Part shown: piece by piece, positions 1 through 4,331 of the stretch
How positions within the stretch are numbered: the first letter of the stretch is position 1
Layout: every line of letters starts with the position of its first letter
Assembly (NCBI GenBank): GCA_900555365.1
Contig: USKO01000043.1
Location: 1 to 5,964 of the forward strand
Direction: 5' to 3'
Length of the DNA: 5,964 nt
Source of the DNA: an uncultured Bacillota bacterium
GTDB lineage: Bacteria; Bacillota; Clostridia; Christensenellales; UBA1242
The notes under the pieces: generated by a model
The model's database searches: none
What the model saw: the letters and a program-made list of their open reading frames with translations, nothing else
Told to the model about the DNA's origin: nothing
Program-made: the position numbers and the translations under genes

Positions 1-497
1 ATTGACTTAAACTCATTTTGTAAATCATTAACCCATTTTTTTAAGTTTGGACTGTTAAACATACATCTTAAAAATTCAAATTCAGGGTAGTTAGCAATTG
101 TAAAAAGACCATTTACATGATATTTATCTTCTAAATTTTCAATGTTTCTTAAAAAATTATATTTTTCTTTTATTGAGGTGGTGTCAATATCTGATAGATG
201 TAAATCATCTATTATTTTAATTCGTTCAGTTACATACTGAGTTAAAATTTTATTTGTAGATAGATTTTCAACTTCTGGCATTTTAGGCGCAAAAATTTTT
301 TCTTCCATATTATAATCATCTATACGCTTATTTAAATAATTTAATAATTTTAAGAGGTTATAATATCCCATATCTTTAGTTCTTCCACTTAGGTGGTTAT
401 ATAATGTTTTATTATTATAATTCAAATCATATGCTACCTCTTTGTAAGTCAATCCCAATTCGTCTATTTTTTCTTTTATTTCTAATAAATAATCCAT
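1..497 (-). CDS. XRE-type HTH transcriptional regulator, C-terminally cut by the window edge
   Basis: The frame is open from an ATG at 497-495 to the window edge with no stop, giving 165 visible residues starting MDYLLEIKEK. A purine-rich AGGGAG (503-508 on the plus strand) supports this start. Residues about 5-58 read as an XRE-type five-helix HTH: a first helix EIKEKIDELG, a second helix TYKEVAYDL (17-25) and a recognition helix around NNKTLYNHLSG (28-38), followed by two more helices rich in Leu and Tyr. The remainder (about 65-165) is charged, probably all-helical and not recognised; it could be a dimerisation or ligand/peptide-sensing domain. The gene is divergent from an excisionase-integrase cassette and has a palindrome immediately downstream of its own promoter. 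I infer that it is the element's autoregulated repressor or switch protein, like ImmR of ICEBs1 in position. The HTH assignment is firm and the role is inferred. Confidence 0.8.
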   Translation of the reverse strand, partial: MDYLLEIKEKIDELGLTYKEVAYDLNYNNKTLYNHLSGRTKDMGYYNLLKLLNYLNKRIDDYNMEEKIFAPKMPEVENLSTNKILTQYVTERIKIIDDLHLSDIDTTSIKEKYNFLRNIENLEDKYHVNGLFTIANYPEFEFLRCMFNSPNLKKWVNDLQNEFKS

Positions 498-510
498 ATT
501 ATCTCCCTTA

Positions 511-533
511 AATCGGAAAGTCATTTACCGATT
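511..533. promoter_or_regulatory. 23-bp palindromic operator upstream of the XRE regulator gene
   Basis: The arms AATCGG (511-516) and CCGATT (528-533) form an inverted repeat with an 11-bp centre. Several inner positions also pair, so the dyad axis is at position 522. It lies between the leftward -10 box (540-545) and the regulator's ATG (497), over or just downstream of the expected transcription start. That is the usual place for an autorepressor's operator. Binding by the XRE protein is inferred. Confidence 0.6.
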
Positions 534-539
534 AGATAA

Positions 540-569
540 ATTATATCATAAAAATTAAAATTTTGAAAA
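540..569 (-). promoter_or_regulatory. Promoter of the XRE regulator
   Basis: On the minus strand a perfect TATAAT (plus-strand 540-545) is preceded by TGA, giving an extended -10. A weaker -35, TTTTCA, lies at 564-569 with an 18-bp spacer. Transcription would start near 533, inside the palindrome at 511-533, leaving a leader of about 35 nt before the ATG. Confidence 0.65.
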
Positions 570-604
570 CGAATTGCGACTTTCGGTTTTTGCTTTGTAT
601 CTTA

Positions 605-613
605 TGCTAGAAT
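605..613 (+). promoter_or_regulatory. Possible extended -10 for the excisionase-integrase operon
   Basis: TGCTAGAAT matches an extended -10 (TGnTATAAT) with one difference. No good -35 sits 17 bp upstream, so this call rests on the extended -10 alone. It would give a leader of about 135 nt that runs through the half-sites at 645-680. An alternative is TTGCGA (575-580) with TATCTT (599-604), which matches the consensus no better. Confidence 0.35.
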
Positions 614-644
614 AAAGACGGAATTCCAAAAAGAATACTGTTTT

Positions 645-680
645 TCGGTAAATTTAAGCAGAATACTTTACATTTGCCGA
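645..680. promoter_or_regulatory. Second pair of operator-like half-sites upstream of the excisionase gene
   Basis: TCGGTAAAT (645-653) faces ATTTGCCGA (672-680), an inverted pair with one mismatch. Both share the TCGGnAAAT core with the palindrome at 511-533, whose right arm reads AATCGGTAAATG on the minus strand. The gap between facing TCGG cores is 28 bp here against 11 bp in the first palindrome, so the two would not hold a dimer in the same geometry. They may act as separate half-sites through which the XRE protein controls the rightward operon. No protein binding can be shown from sequence. Confidence 0.4.
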
Positions 681-756
681 TTTACACGGAATTAATTAAA
701 TTGAAAGAGTCCTTAAATTAGGAATGAAAATTTAAAAATAAAAGGAGGTGATGATT

Positions 757-951
757 ATGTATAGGACTATCAGCGAAACGCTAGATATCATTAAGAGTTT
801 AGATAAAAATACATCTATAACACTTTATTATCTGCGAACGCTTTGTAAAAGCGGTCAGATTCAAGTTTTGAATGCTGGCGGGAAGATTTTAATAAACTTA
901 AATAGTCTAGGAGAGTTTTTAAAACTTGACCTGACAAAAAATATAAATTAA
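757..951 (+). CDS. Small excisionase-like HTH DNA-binding protein
   Basis: The gene encodes 64 residues from ATG 757. GTG 748 and ATG 751 are also in frame, but AAAGGAGG (741-748) lies about 8 nt before 757, the normal distance, and overlaps or abuts the earlier starts. The protein begins MYRTISETLDIIKSLD, has an HTH around residues 20-35 (SITLYYLRTLCKSGQI), then a wing-like hairpin (VLNAGGKILINLNSL) and a terminal helix. This matches the pattern of short MerR/excisionase-like proteins of Firmicutes elements, in which an L-R-x-L-x-x-S-G-Q-I core is followed by a G-x-K-x-x-I-N segment. It is the first gene of the int cassette, 15 bp before the next gene, so a role as recombination directionality factor (Xis) that favours excision is likely. 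A plain small transcription regulator is the alternative. Confidence 0.7.
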   Translation: MYRTISETLDIIKSLDKNTSITLYYLRTLCKSGQIQVLNAGGKILINLNSLGEFLKLDLTKNIN

Positions 952-966
952 AAGGAGTTTGTAAAA

Positions 967-1317
967 ATGGAAGTTTTAGAAAAAATCATAGAAAAACTAG
1001 ATATACCTAGATATTACTCATATAATGGCTTTTATGAGATAGGTATATCTGACACTCTGGAACTGCATATTTTGTGCAGAAACTCTATGACTGGAAAAAA
1101 TAAATATCATAGAAAAAGTATTTCTAATGATAAAAGATTAAAGGGAGAAGAATTTAATGAGTGGCTACGAAAAGAACTCTATAAATTCATTAAGTTGAAA
1201 ACACAAGGAATTTACTATTTCGTTCCTTATGAAGTAAAGGAGGCTGAAAATGGCGACGATTTACAAGAGAGTATTGAAAAACGGAAAAGTCAATTATGGC
1301 ATTCAAATCAAGGTTAA
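967..1317 (+). CDS. Hypothetical 116-residue protein between excisionase and integrase
   Basis: The start ATG 967 is preceded by AAAAGGAG (950-957). The protein is mixed and charged (MEVLEKIIEKLDIPRYYSYN...). Its first 90 residues look like a small alpha/beta fold with alternating hydrophobic stretches (FYEIGISDTLELHILC), then a basic segment (GKNKYHRKS), an amphipathic helix (FNEWLRKELYKFIKL) and a strand (GIYYFVPYEV). It has no signal peptide, membrane segment or motif that I recognise. It overlaps the integrase start by 68 nt in another frame; the last 22 residues (from about 95) are encoded entirely within the integrase N-terminus and may carry little function. The overlap and the shared transcript suggest translational coupling to the integrase. 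It could be an accessory recombination or regulatory factor, but nothing in the sequence proves this. Confidence 0.7.
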   Translation: MEVLEKIIEKLDIPRYYSYNGFYEIGISDTLELHILCRNSMTGKNKYHRKSISNDKRLKGEEFNEWLRKELYKFIKLKTQGIYYFVPYEVKEAENGDDLQESIEKRKSQLWHSNQG

Positions 1318-2635
1318 AGGTGCGAACGGACGGTCAAAGTTTGTTTGCACCACTTGGAAGAACGAGAATAATCTTTCGGGTGTGCGTGCTGAAAAGGCTG
1401 CCAATGCATTCGCTGAGCAATGGGAAAAGGAGTATCGTGAAGGTCATATTCACGAACTCTCTATGGCTACCTTTGAACAAGTTGCAAATGTTTGGCTGAA
1501 CACTAGGAAATACAACATGTCAGATAACTATTATCTGCGTGCTGTCGAGTGCATAAAAAGAATGTCAAACTTTTTTGGGAATAAAAGGTTTGTAGATTTG
1601 AAGGCTTTTGATATTCAACAGTTTTTTGTAAATATGAATGAGAGTCTTTATAAGGTTTCAAGGGCTAAAATCAAGCCGAATAAAGCGGTCGAATTTGACG
1701 AGTTAGTGAAAGCATATGGAGTTAAGAAAGCGAGCCGAGAAAGTAGTTTCAACCGTCCTACACTTTACTATGCACGAAAGGGAGAAATGATTGAGTTAAA
1801 CTCTGCGAAACTTATCTGCGAGTTCTTTAATCTTAACACCTTTGAGTATTTTGAAAAGATTACAATTGAAAAGCACTATCGTAAAGAAACGATAATGAAA
1901 TACAAGCGAGTTTTAAGCACGATTTATAACTACGCTATGTCTATTGAACTTGTAAATCGAAACTATGCCACGAGTGCCTACCTTAATAATGTTATAGGTG
2001 GCGAGCCGTCCAAAGAGATAGAAATTTTAACCGCCGAAGAGTTTGATAACTTTATGAAAGCCTTAGATAGAGAAGAAGATGTTTGGAAAATCATTCCACT
2101 TTATATTTTGGCGACCACTGGAATAAGGACTTGTGAACTATGCGGACTTGAATGGCAGGATATAGACTTTGAAAATCGCTTGATAAAGATAAAAAGAAAT
2201 CGTCTATATATCAATAATAAGGGGGTTATTACGAAAGAGTTAAAGACGAAGTATTCTAAACGAACTTTGCATATCTGCAATAGGCTTTATGATAAACTTG
2301 TGCAGTTTAAAGAGTTGTATGATATGTTAAAGGAAAACGATAAAAAGTTTGATAAGTGTGGTGCTATCTTTTGTAATACGGACGGCACTCCACGCTTTCC
2401 GCACTATCTAAATAAACTGCTCAAAACTTATCTTATGAAAGCGGGCTGTAAAAAGGTGTCGTGTCATAAGATAAGGCACACATGGATAACGAGAATGGTC
2501 AGTCAAGGCGTGCCTGTGAATGTTGTTTCAAAACTTGCGGGACACGCTAATAGTGATATAACACTCAAAATTTATACGCACTATTGCCAAGATATAGATA
2601 ATTCAATAGATGCAATGGAAAAAATCTTTGCATAA
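1250..2635 (+). CDS. int: Tyrosine recombinase (element integrase) with an HTH-like insert
   Basis: This 461-residue protein starts at ATG 1250 behind AAAGGAGG (1236-1243). It should cut and rejoin DNA at the element's attachment sites, here a tRNA-Arg gene. In order it has an N-terminal arm-binding beta domain (about 1-66: IYKRVLKNGKVNYGIQI), a core-binding SAM-like domain beginning at TFEQVANVWL (74-83) and resuming at RKETIMKYKRVLSTIYNYAM (211-230), and a catalytic domain (about 258-461). The visible catalytic set is complete: R293 (TGIRTCEL), probable K332 (KTKYSKR), H406 and R409 (HKIRHTW), H432 (GHA) and the nucleophile Y442 (IYTHY). Residues about 147-203 are an extra segment that resembles an XRE HTH, which makes the protein longer than common phage integrases of about 370-400 residues. 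It is the last gene of the xis-orf-int operon and runs toward the 3' end of the tRNA gene. Confidence 0.95.
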   Translation: MATIYKRVLKNGKVNYGIQIKVKGANGRSKFVCTTWKNENNLSGVRAEKAANAFAEQWEKEYREGHIHELSMATFEQVANVWLNTRKYNMSDNYYLRAVECIKRMSNFFGNKRFVDLKAFDIQQFFVNMNESLYKVSRAKIKPNKAVEFDELVKAYGVKKASRESSFNRPTLYYARKGEMIELNSAKLICEFFNLNTFEYFEKITIEKHYRKETIMKYKRVLSTIYNYAMSIELVNRNYATSAYLNNVIGGEPSKEIEILTAEEFDNFMKALDREEDVWKIIPLYILATTGIRTCELCGLEWQDIDFENRLIKIKRNRLYINNKGVITKELKTKYSKRTLHICNRLYDKLVQFKELYDMLKENDKKFDKCGAIFCNTDGTPRFPHYLNKLLKTYLMKAGCKKVSCHKIRHTWITRMVSQGVPVNVVSKLAGHANSDITLKIYTHYCQDIDNSIDAMEKIFA

Positions 2636-2663
2636 AAAATGGTAGGTCTAAAAGCCTACCATT
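2634..2663 (-). terminator. Hairpin terminator for the leftward tRNA transcript, just after the integrase stop
   Basis: The perfect 9-bp arms AATGGTAGG (2638-2646) and CCTACCATT (2655-2663) flank an 8-nt loop. Read on the minus strand, the stem is followed by six T residues (2639-2634), a good intrinsic terminator about 30 nt past the tRNA's CCA. On the plus strand the stem follows the integrase stop (2633-2635) directly, but the downstream sequence GATAATATT is not a U-tract, so it would end the integrase mRNA less efficiently. Confidence 0.75.
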
Positions 2664-2676
2664 GATAATATTGAGT

Positions 2677-2689
2677 GGTCAGTTTGACC
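2677..2689. repeat. Small inverted repeat at the tRNA/element junction
   Basis: GGTCA (2677-2681) and TGACC (2685-2689) form a perfect 5-bp inverted repeat around GTT, ending 4 bp from the encoded CCA of the tRNA. It could form a short hairpin in the tRNA 3' trailer or be a protein-binding site near the recombination core. Together with the next four bases it resembles one half of the operator at 511-533. Confidence 0.45.
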
Positions 2690-2693
2690 GATT

Positions 2694-2721
2694 TGGTGTT
2701 CCCGCCCGGACTCTAACCGGG
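2694..2721. other. Probable attachment site in the tRNA 3' end (one att junction of the element)
   Basis: A tyrosine recombinase gene ends 58 bp from the 3' end of a tRNA gene. This arrangement is typical of elements that integrate into a tRNA 3' end and restore it with an identical att core. The core would be expected in the T-arm and 3' acceptor strand. I looked for a second copy of this GC-rich stretch (CCGGGCGGG) elsewhere in the window and saw none, so the other att site must lie to the left of position 1. The exact crossover limits cannot be set. Confidence 0.5.
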
Positions 2722-2770
2722 AATCTTCGCCTTAGGAGGGCGCTGCGTTATACGATTACGCCACGAGAAC
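2694..2770 (-). tRNA. tRNA-Arg (anticodon CCU), with a U19:A56 tertiary pair
   Basis: The minus strand folds as a full cloverleaf with encoded CCA. The acceptor stem is GTTCTCG with CGGGAAC (one G-U pair) and discriminator A73 (2697). The D-stem is GCGT/ACGC with a 9-nt loop. The anticodon stem has loop CTCCTAA, anticodon CCT at 2736-2734, with a G27-A43 mismatch at its base. The variable loop is AGATT and the T-stem CCCGG/CCGGG. A20, C35 and A73, known arginine identity elements, are present. It would read the rare AGG codon. Two highly conserved bases differ: position 19 is T instead of G (2752), and position 56 is A instead of C, so the T-loop reads TTAGAGT. These two normally pair with each other and still do, as U19:A56. 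The gene borders an integrase, so it is also the likely integration target. Confidence 0.93.
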
Positions 2771-2780
2771 ATATAAATAT

Positions 2781-2835
2781 GAAGTAAAAATCAAAGTTGT
2801 ATGTAGATTTAGTATGTAGATTTTCTTTTTACTTC
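2781..2835 (-). repeat. Tandem 13-bp repeat enclosed by a 10-bp inverted repeat in the tRNA leader
   Basis: GAAGTAAAAA (2781-2790) and TTTTTACTTC (2826-2835) are a perfect 10-bp inverted repeat 35 bp apart. Between them lie two adjacent copies of GTATGTAGATTT plus one base (2799-2811 and 2812-2824; only the 13th base differs). The block lies between the tRNA promoter and the tRNA 5' end, so it should be transcribed as pre-tRNA leader and could fold into a stem with a large repeat-containing loop. The function is unknown. Confidence 0.6.
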
Positions 2836-2846
2836 CACTACAAAGC

Positions 2847-2873
2847 ATTATACACTTTTGATTATAATGTCAA
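2847..2873 (-). promoter_or_regulatory. Promoter of tRNA-Arg
   Basis: On the minus strand a perfect -35 TTGACA (plus 2868-2873) and a perfect -10 TATAAT (2847-2852) are separated by 15 bp, shorter than the usual 17. If ATAATG is taken as the -10, the spacing is 16. The start would be near 2840, about 70 nt before the mature tRNA 5' end. Confidence 0.65.
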
Positions 2874-3188
2874 TAGCGATTCAGCATTTGAATAGGACGG
2901 GCTCATATTATCTGATGTAGTAGAAGATATTAAATTAGTATTTTTGCATAAAATTGCTCGCAGGGTTCTGCTGATTTTAAAATCATTTTTGTGATTTAGG
3001 TGCTATGTTTTTCATTTATGTTTGCGTGAAAGTCTTCTTAATTATAGCACATATTCATCTTTCTTTCAATTTATTTTTACTTTTTTTCTCTGCTTTTTAA
3101 AATTTGATGGTAAATGTTAAAAATAAAACTATTTTTCTTAAAATTTTGATATAAACTCACATTTTGTTAAATTATTTTTAAAAAACTA
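2874..3188. other. AT-rich non-coding region between the tRNA promoter and the ABC operon promoter
   Basis: I find no convincing gene here on either strand; the open frames are short and lack ribosome binding sites. The region holds a perfect 14-bp palindrome TGATTTTAAAATCA (2972-2985), a small GCAG/CTGC hairpin just before it, a spaced inverted repeat GTGCTAT (3000-3006) with ATAGCAC (3044-3050), and a leftward promoter (3041-3069, listed separately). From about 3051 to 3188 it is nearly pure A/T. It has the look of chromosomal spacer, possibly with a small RNA. Confidence 0.6.
3041..3069 (-). promoter_or_regulatory. Strong leftward promoter with no gene behind it
   Basis: On the minus strand, TTGAAA (plus 3064-3069), a 17-bp spacer and a perfect TATAAT (3041-3046) preceded by TGC (extended -10) make a near-ideal promoter. 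Transcription would start near 3034 and run leftward through about 160 nt without a recognisable coding frame, toward the tRNA promoter. It could drive a small RNA or act as a second, distal promoter for tRNA-Arg. Confidence 0.55.
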
Positions 3189-3218
3189 TTGACATAATCC
3201 ATCAAAATATGATATAAT
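3189..3218 (+). promoter_or_regulatory. Promoter of the ABC exporter operon
   Basis: A perfect TTGACA (3189-3194) and a perfect TATAAT (3213-3218) are separated by 18 bp, and TGA before the -10 gives an extended -10. The start is expected near 3225, leaving a leader of about 104 nt before the ATPase ATG. With both hexamers perfect the promoter should be strong unless repressed. Confidence 0.8.
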
Positions 3219-3224
3219 TGGTTG

Positions 3225-3246
3225 TTTTCACTATTTTTTGTGAAAA
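3225..3246 (+). promoter_or_regulatory. Inverted repeat at the transcription start of the ABC operon
   Basis: TTTTCAC (3225-3231) and GTGAAAA (3240-3246) are perfect 7-bp arms around an 8-bp centre, starting 6 bp after the -10 box. It could be a repressor operator over the start site or a 5'-terminal RNA hairpin that protects the mRNA. No matching regulator gene is visible nearby. Confidence 0.5.
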
Positions 3247-3295
3247 TTAAGAAATTTGTCTTAAAGATCATGGCTGCATTGCAAAAATTTCTTAA
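3247..3295 (+). promoter_or_regulatory. Second leader stem-loop of the ABC operon mRNA
   Basis: TTAAGAAATTT (3247-3257) and AAATTTCTTAA (3285-3295) are perfect 11-bp arms enclosing a 27-nt loop. The stem directly follows the first hairpin and is followed by GCTAATTTTT, then the ribosome binding site at 3311-3318. A stem plus T-run before the first gene could be a weak attenuator, or simply AT-rich structure. It matches no riboswitch class I can recognise. Confidence 0.45.
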
Positions 3296-3328
3296 GCTAA
3301 TTTTTCTAAAAAAGGAGGTTAAAGAAAA

Positions 3329-4321
3329 ATGGCAAGCATTATTGACTTTACTGACATTAGTAAGACTTTCAAGGTCCCCCTGCGGGCCAAGGGCAAGTTT
3401 AGTATGCTTAAAAACTTCTTTGCACGAAAGCATAAAACTATCGAAGCCCTAAAAAACGTTTCCTTCAAAGTCGATGAAGGAGACATCGTAGGCTACATTG
3501 GCCCTAACGGTGCCGGTAAAAGTACTACGATAAAAATCATGAGCGGAATACTCACTCCAACATCTGGGAATTGCGAGATCATTGGTTATACTCCCTGGAA
3601 AAATAGACGAGAATTTGTCAAAAACATAGGAGTTGTTTTTGGACAAAAAAGTCAATTATGGTGGGATGTCCCAGTGATAGATAGCTTTGAATTGCTACGA
3701 GACATTTACAAAATTCCTAGAGATGAGTACGAACAAACATTACAATTACTTAATAAGACATTAAATCTCGAGGACCTATTAGGCAGGCCACTTCGCCAGT
3801 TGTCGCTTGGACAAAAGATGAAGTGTGAACTTGCTGGCTCGCTACTACATCACCCTAAAATATTGTTTCTTGATGAACCGACAATTGGACTTGATGCTGT
3901 AACGAAATTGGCCGTTCGAGATTTTATTAAACTCATAAACAAGCAGTGGAACACAACAATCATTTTAACCACTCATGACATGAGCGATATTGAGGCGCTT
4001 ACAAACAAAATCATTTTGATAGGAAAAGGACAGATATTATATCAAGGAAGTTTTGATAATATCAAAAACAAATATTCCTCTTTCAAAACAATTGAAGTAG
4101 AATTTGCAAAAGAGTACGATGAAATTTCTCTTGAAGGATATGAAGTTGTCTCTCACAATAAAAAATACGCAACTTTGAAAAATAAACCTGATAAAGTATT
4201 CCATACTACAGACTTCGTGAATCAAATATCTGAGAAATATGAGATTGTCGATTTTCAGGTTTACTCGCTAAGTGTTGATGAAATTCTAGCCAAACTTTAT
4301 AAAGATTATGAGCTGGCTTAG
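3329..4321 (+). CDS. ABC exporter ATP-binding protein (COG4586 type)
   Basis: This 330-residue protein starts at ATG 3329, ten bases after AAAGGAGG (3311-3318). It is the cytoplasmic ATPase that powers an ABC-2-type exporter. All nucleotide-binding motifs are intact: Walker A GPNGAGKST (58-66), Q-loop Q106 in FGQKSQLWWDVP, signature LSLGQ (158-162), Walker B ILFLDEP with catalytic E183 (178-184), D-loop GLD (187-189) and switch H216 (TTHD). The basic segment before Walker A (about 17-37), the FGQKSQLWWD block and LSLGQKMKCELAGSLLHHP are characteristic of the COG4586 ATPases that pair with two ABC2_membrane_6 permeases. Residues about 250-330 form a C-terminal extension, probably regulatory. 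Members of this transporter group were linked to methyl viologen resistance in Synechocystis; the substrate here is unknown. Its stop overlaps the ribosome binding site of the next gene. Confidence 0.95.
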   Translation: MASIIDFTDISKTFKVPLRAKGKFSMLKNFFARKHKTIEALKNVSFKVDEGDIVGYIGPNGAGKSTTIKIMSGILTPTSGNCEIIGYTPWKNRREFVKNIGVVFGQKSQLWWDVPVIDSFELLRDIYKIPRDEYEQTLQLLNKTLNLEDLLGRPLRQLSLGQKMKCELAGSLLHHPKILFLDEPTIGLDAVTKLAVRDFIKLINKQWNTTIILTTHDMSDIEALTNKIILIGKGQILYQGSFDNIKNKYSSFKTIEVEFAKEYDEISLEGYEVVSHNKKYATLKNKPDKVFHTTDFVNQISEKYEIVDFQVYSLSVDEILAKLYKDYELA

Positions 4322-4331
4322 GAGGAAAAAC

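Noticed and set aside
748..756. GTG 748 / ATG 751 starts for the excisionase-like gene
   Set aside because: They overlap or abut the ribosome binding site; ATG 757 has the normal spacing.
1285..1661. Open frame at 1296-1499 (plus strand, other frame) and a similar short frame inside the integrase
   Set aside because: It lies wholly inside the integrase, which has a full catalytic set; there is no separate ribosome binding site.
2694..2770. Reading the tRNA as a decayed pseudogene because of the odd T-loop and D-loop bases
   Set aside because: All stems pair (one G-A mismatch at 27-43), the CCA is encoded, the promoter and terminator are present, and the two odd bases compensate each other.
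2972..2985. 14-bp perfect palindrome TGATTTTAAAATCA as a regulator operator
   Set aside because: It is A/T-dominated and far from any gene start, and palindromes of this composition arise easily in AT-rich spacer.
2875..3034. A known housekeeping RNA (6S, SRP RNA, tmRNA, RNase P RNA) behind the orphan promoter
   Set aside because: I see none of the conserved sequence blocks of tmRNA, SRP RNA or RNase P RNA, and the pairing possible is too weak to claim a 6S-like fold.
3167..3655. Short open frames on the minus strand (3167-3433, 3449-3655) and on the plus strand (3222-3452) around the ABC operon start
   Set aside because: They overlap the promoter, leader or ATPase coding region, have no ribosome binding site and show no protein-like pattern; they are shadows.
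3647..3661. 15-bp exact match AAAAGTCAATTATGG between the ATPase gene and the integrase gene (1285-1299)
   Set aside because: It is read in different protein contexts, with no flanking similarity. One such match is not surprising by chance in 6 kb of AT-rich DNA.
4308..4331. Upstream ATG start (4308) for the first permease
   Set aside because: There is no ribosome binding site before it and it lies inside the ATPase gene; the GGAGG at 4321-4325 points to ATG 4332.
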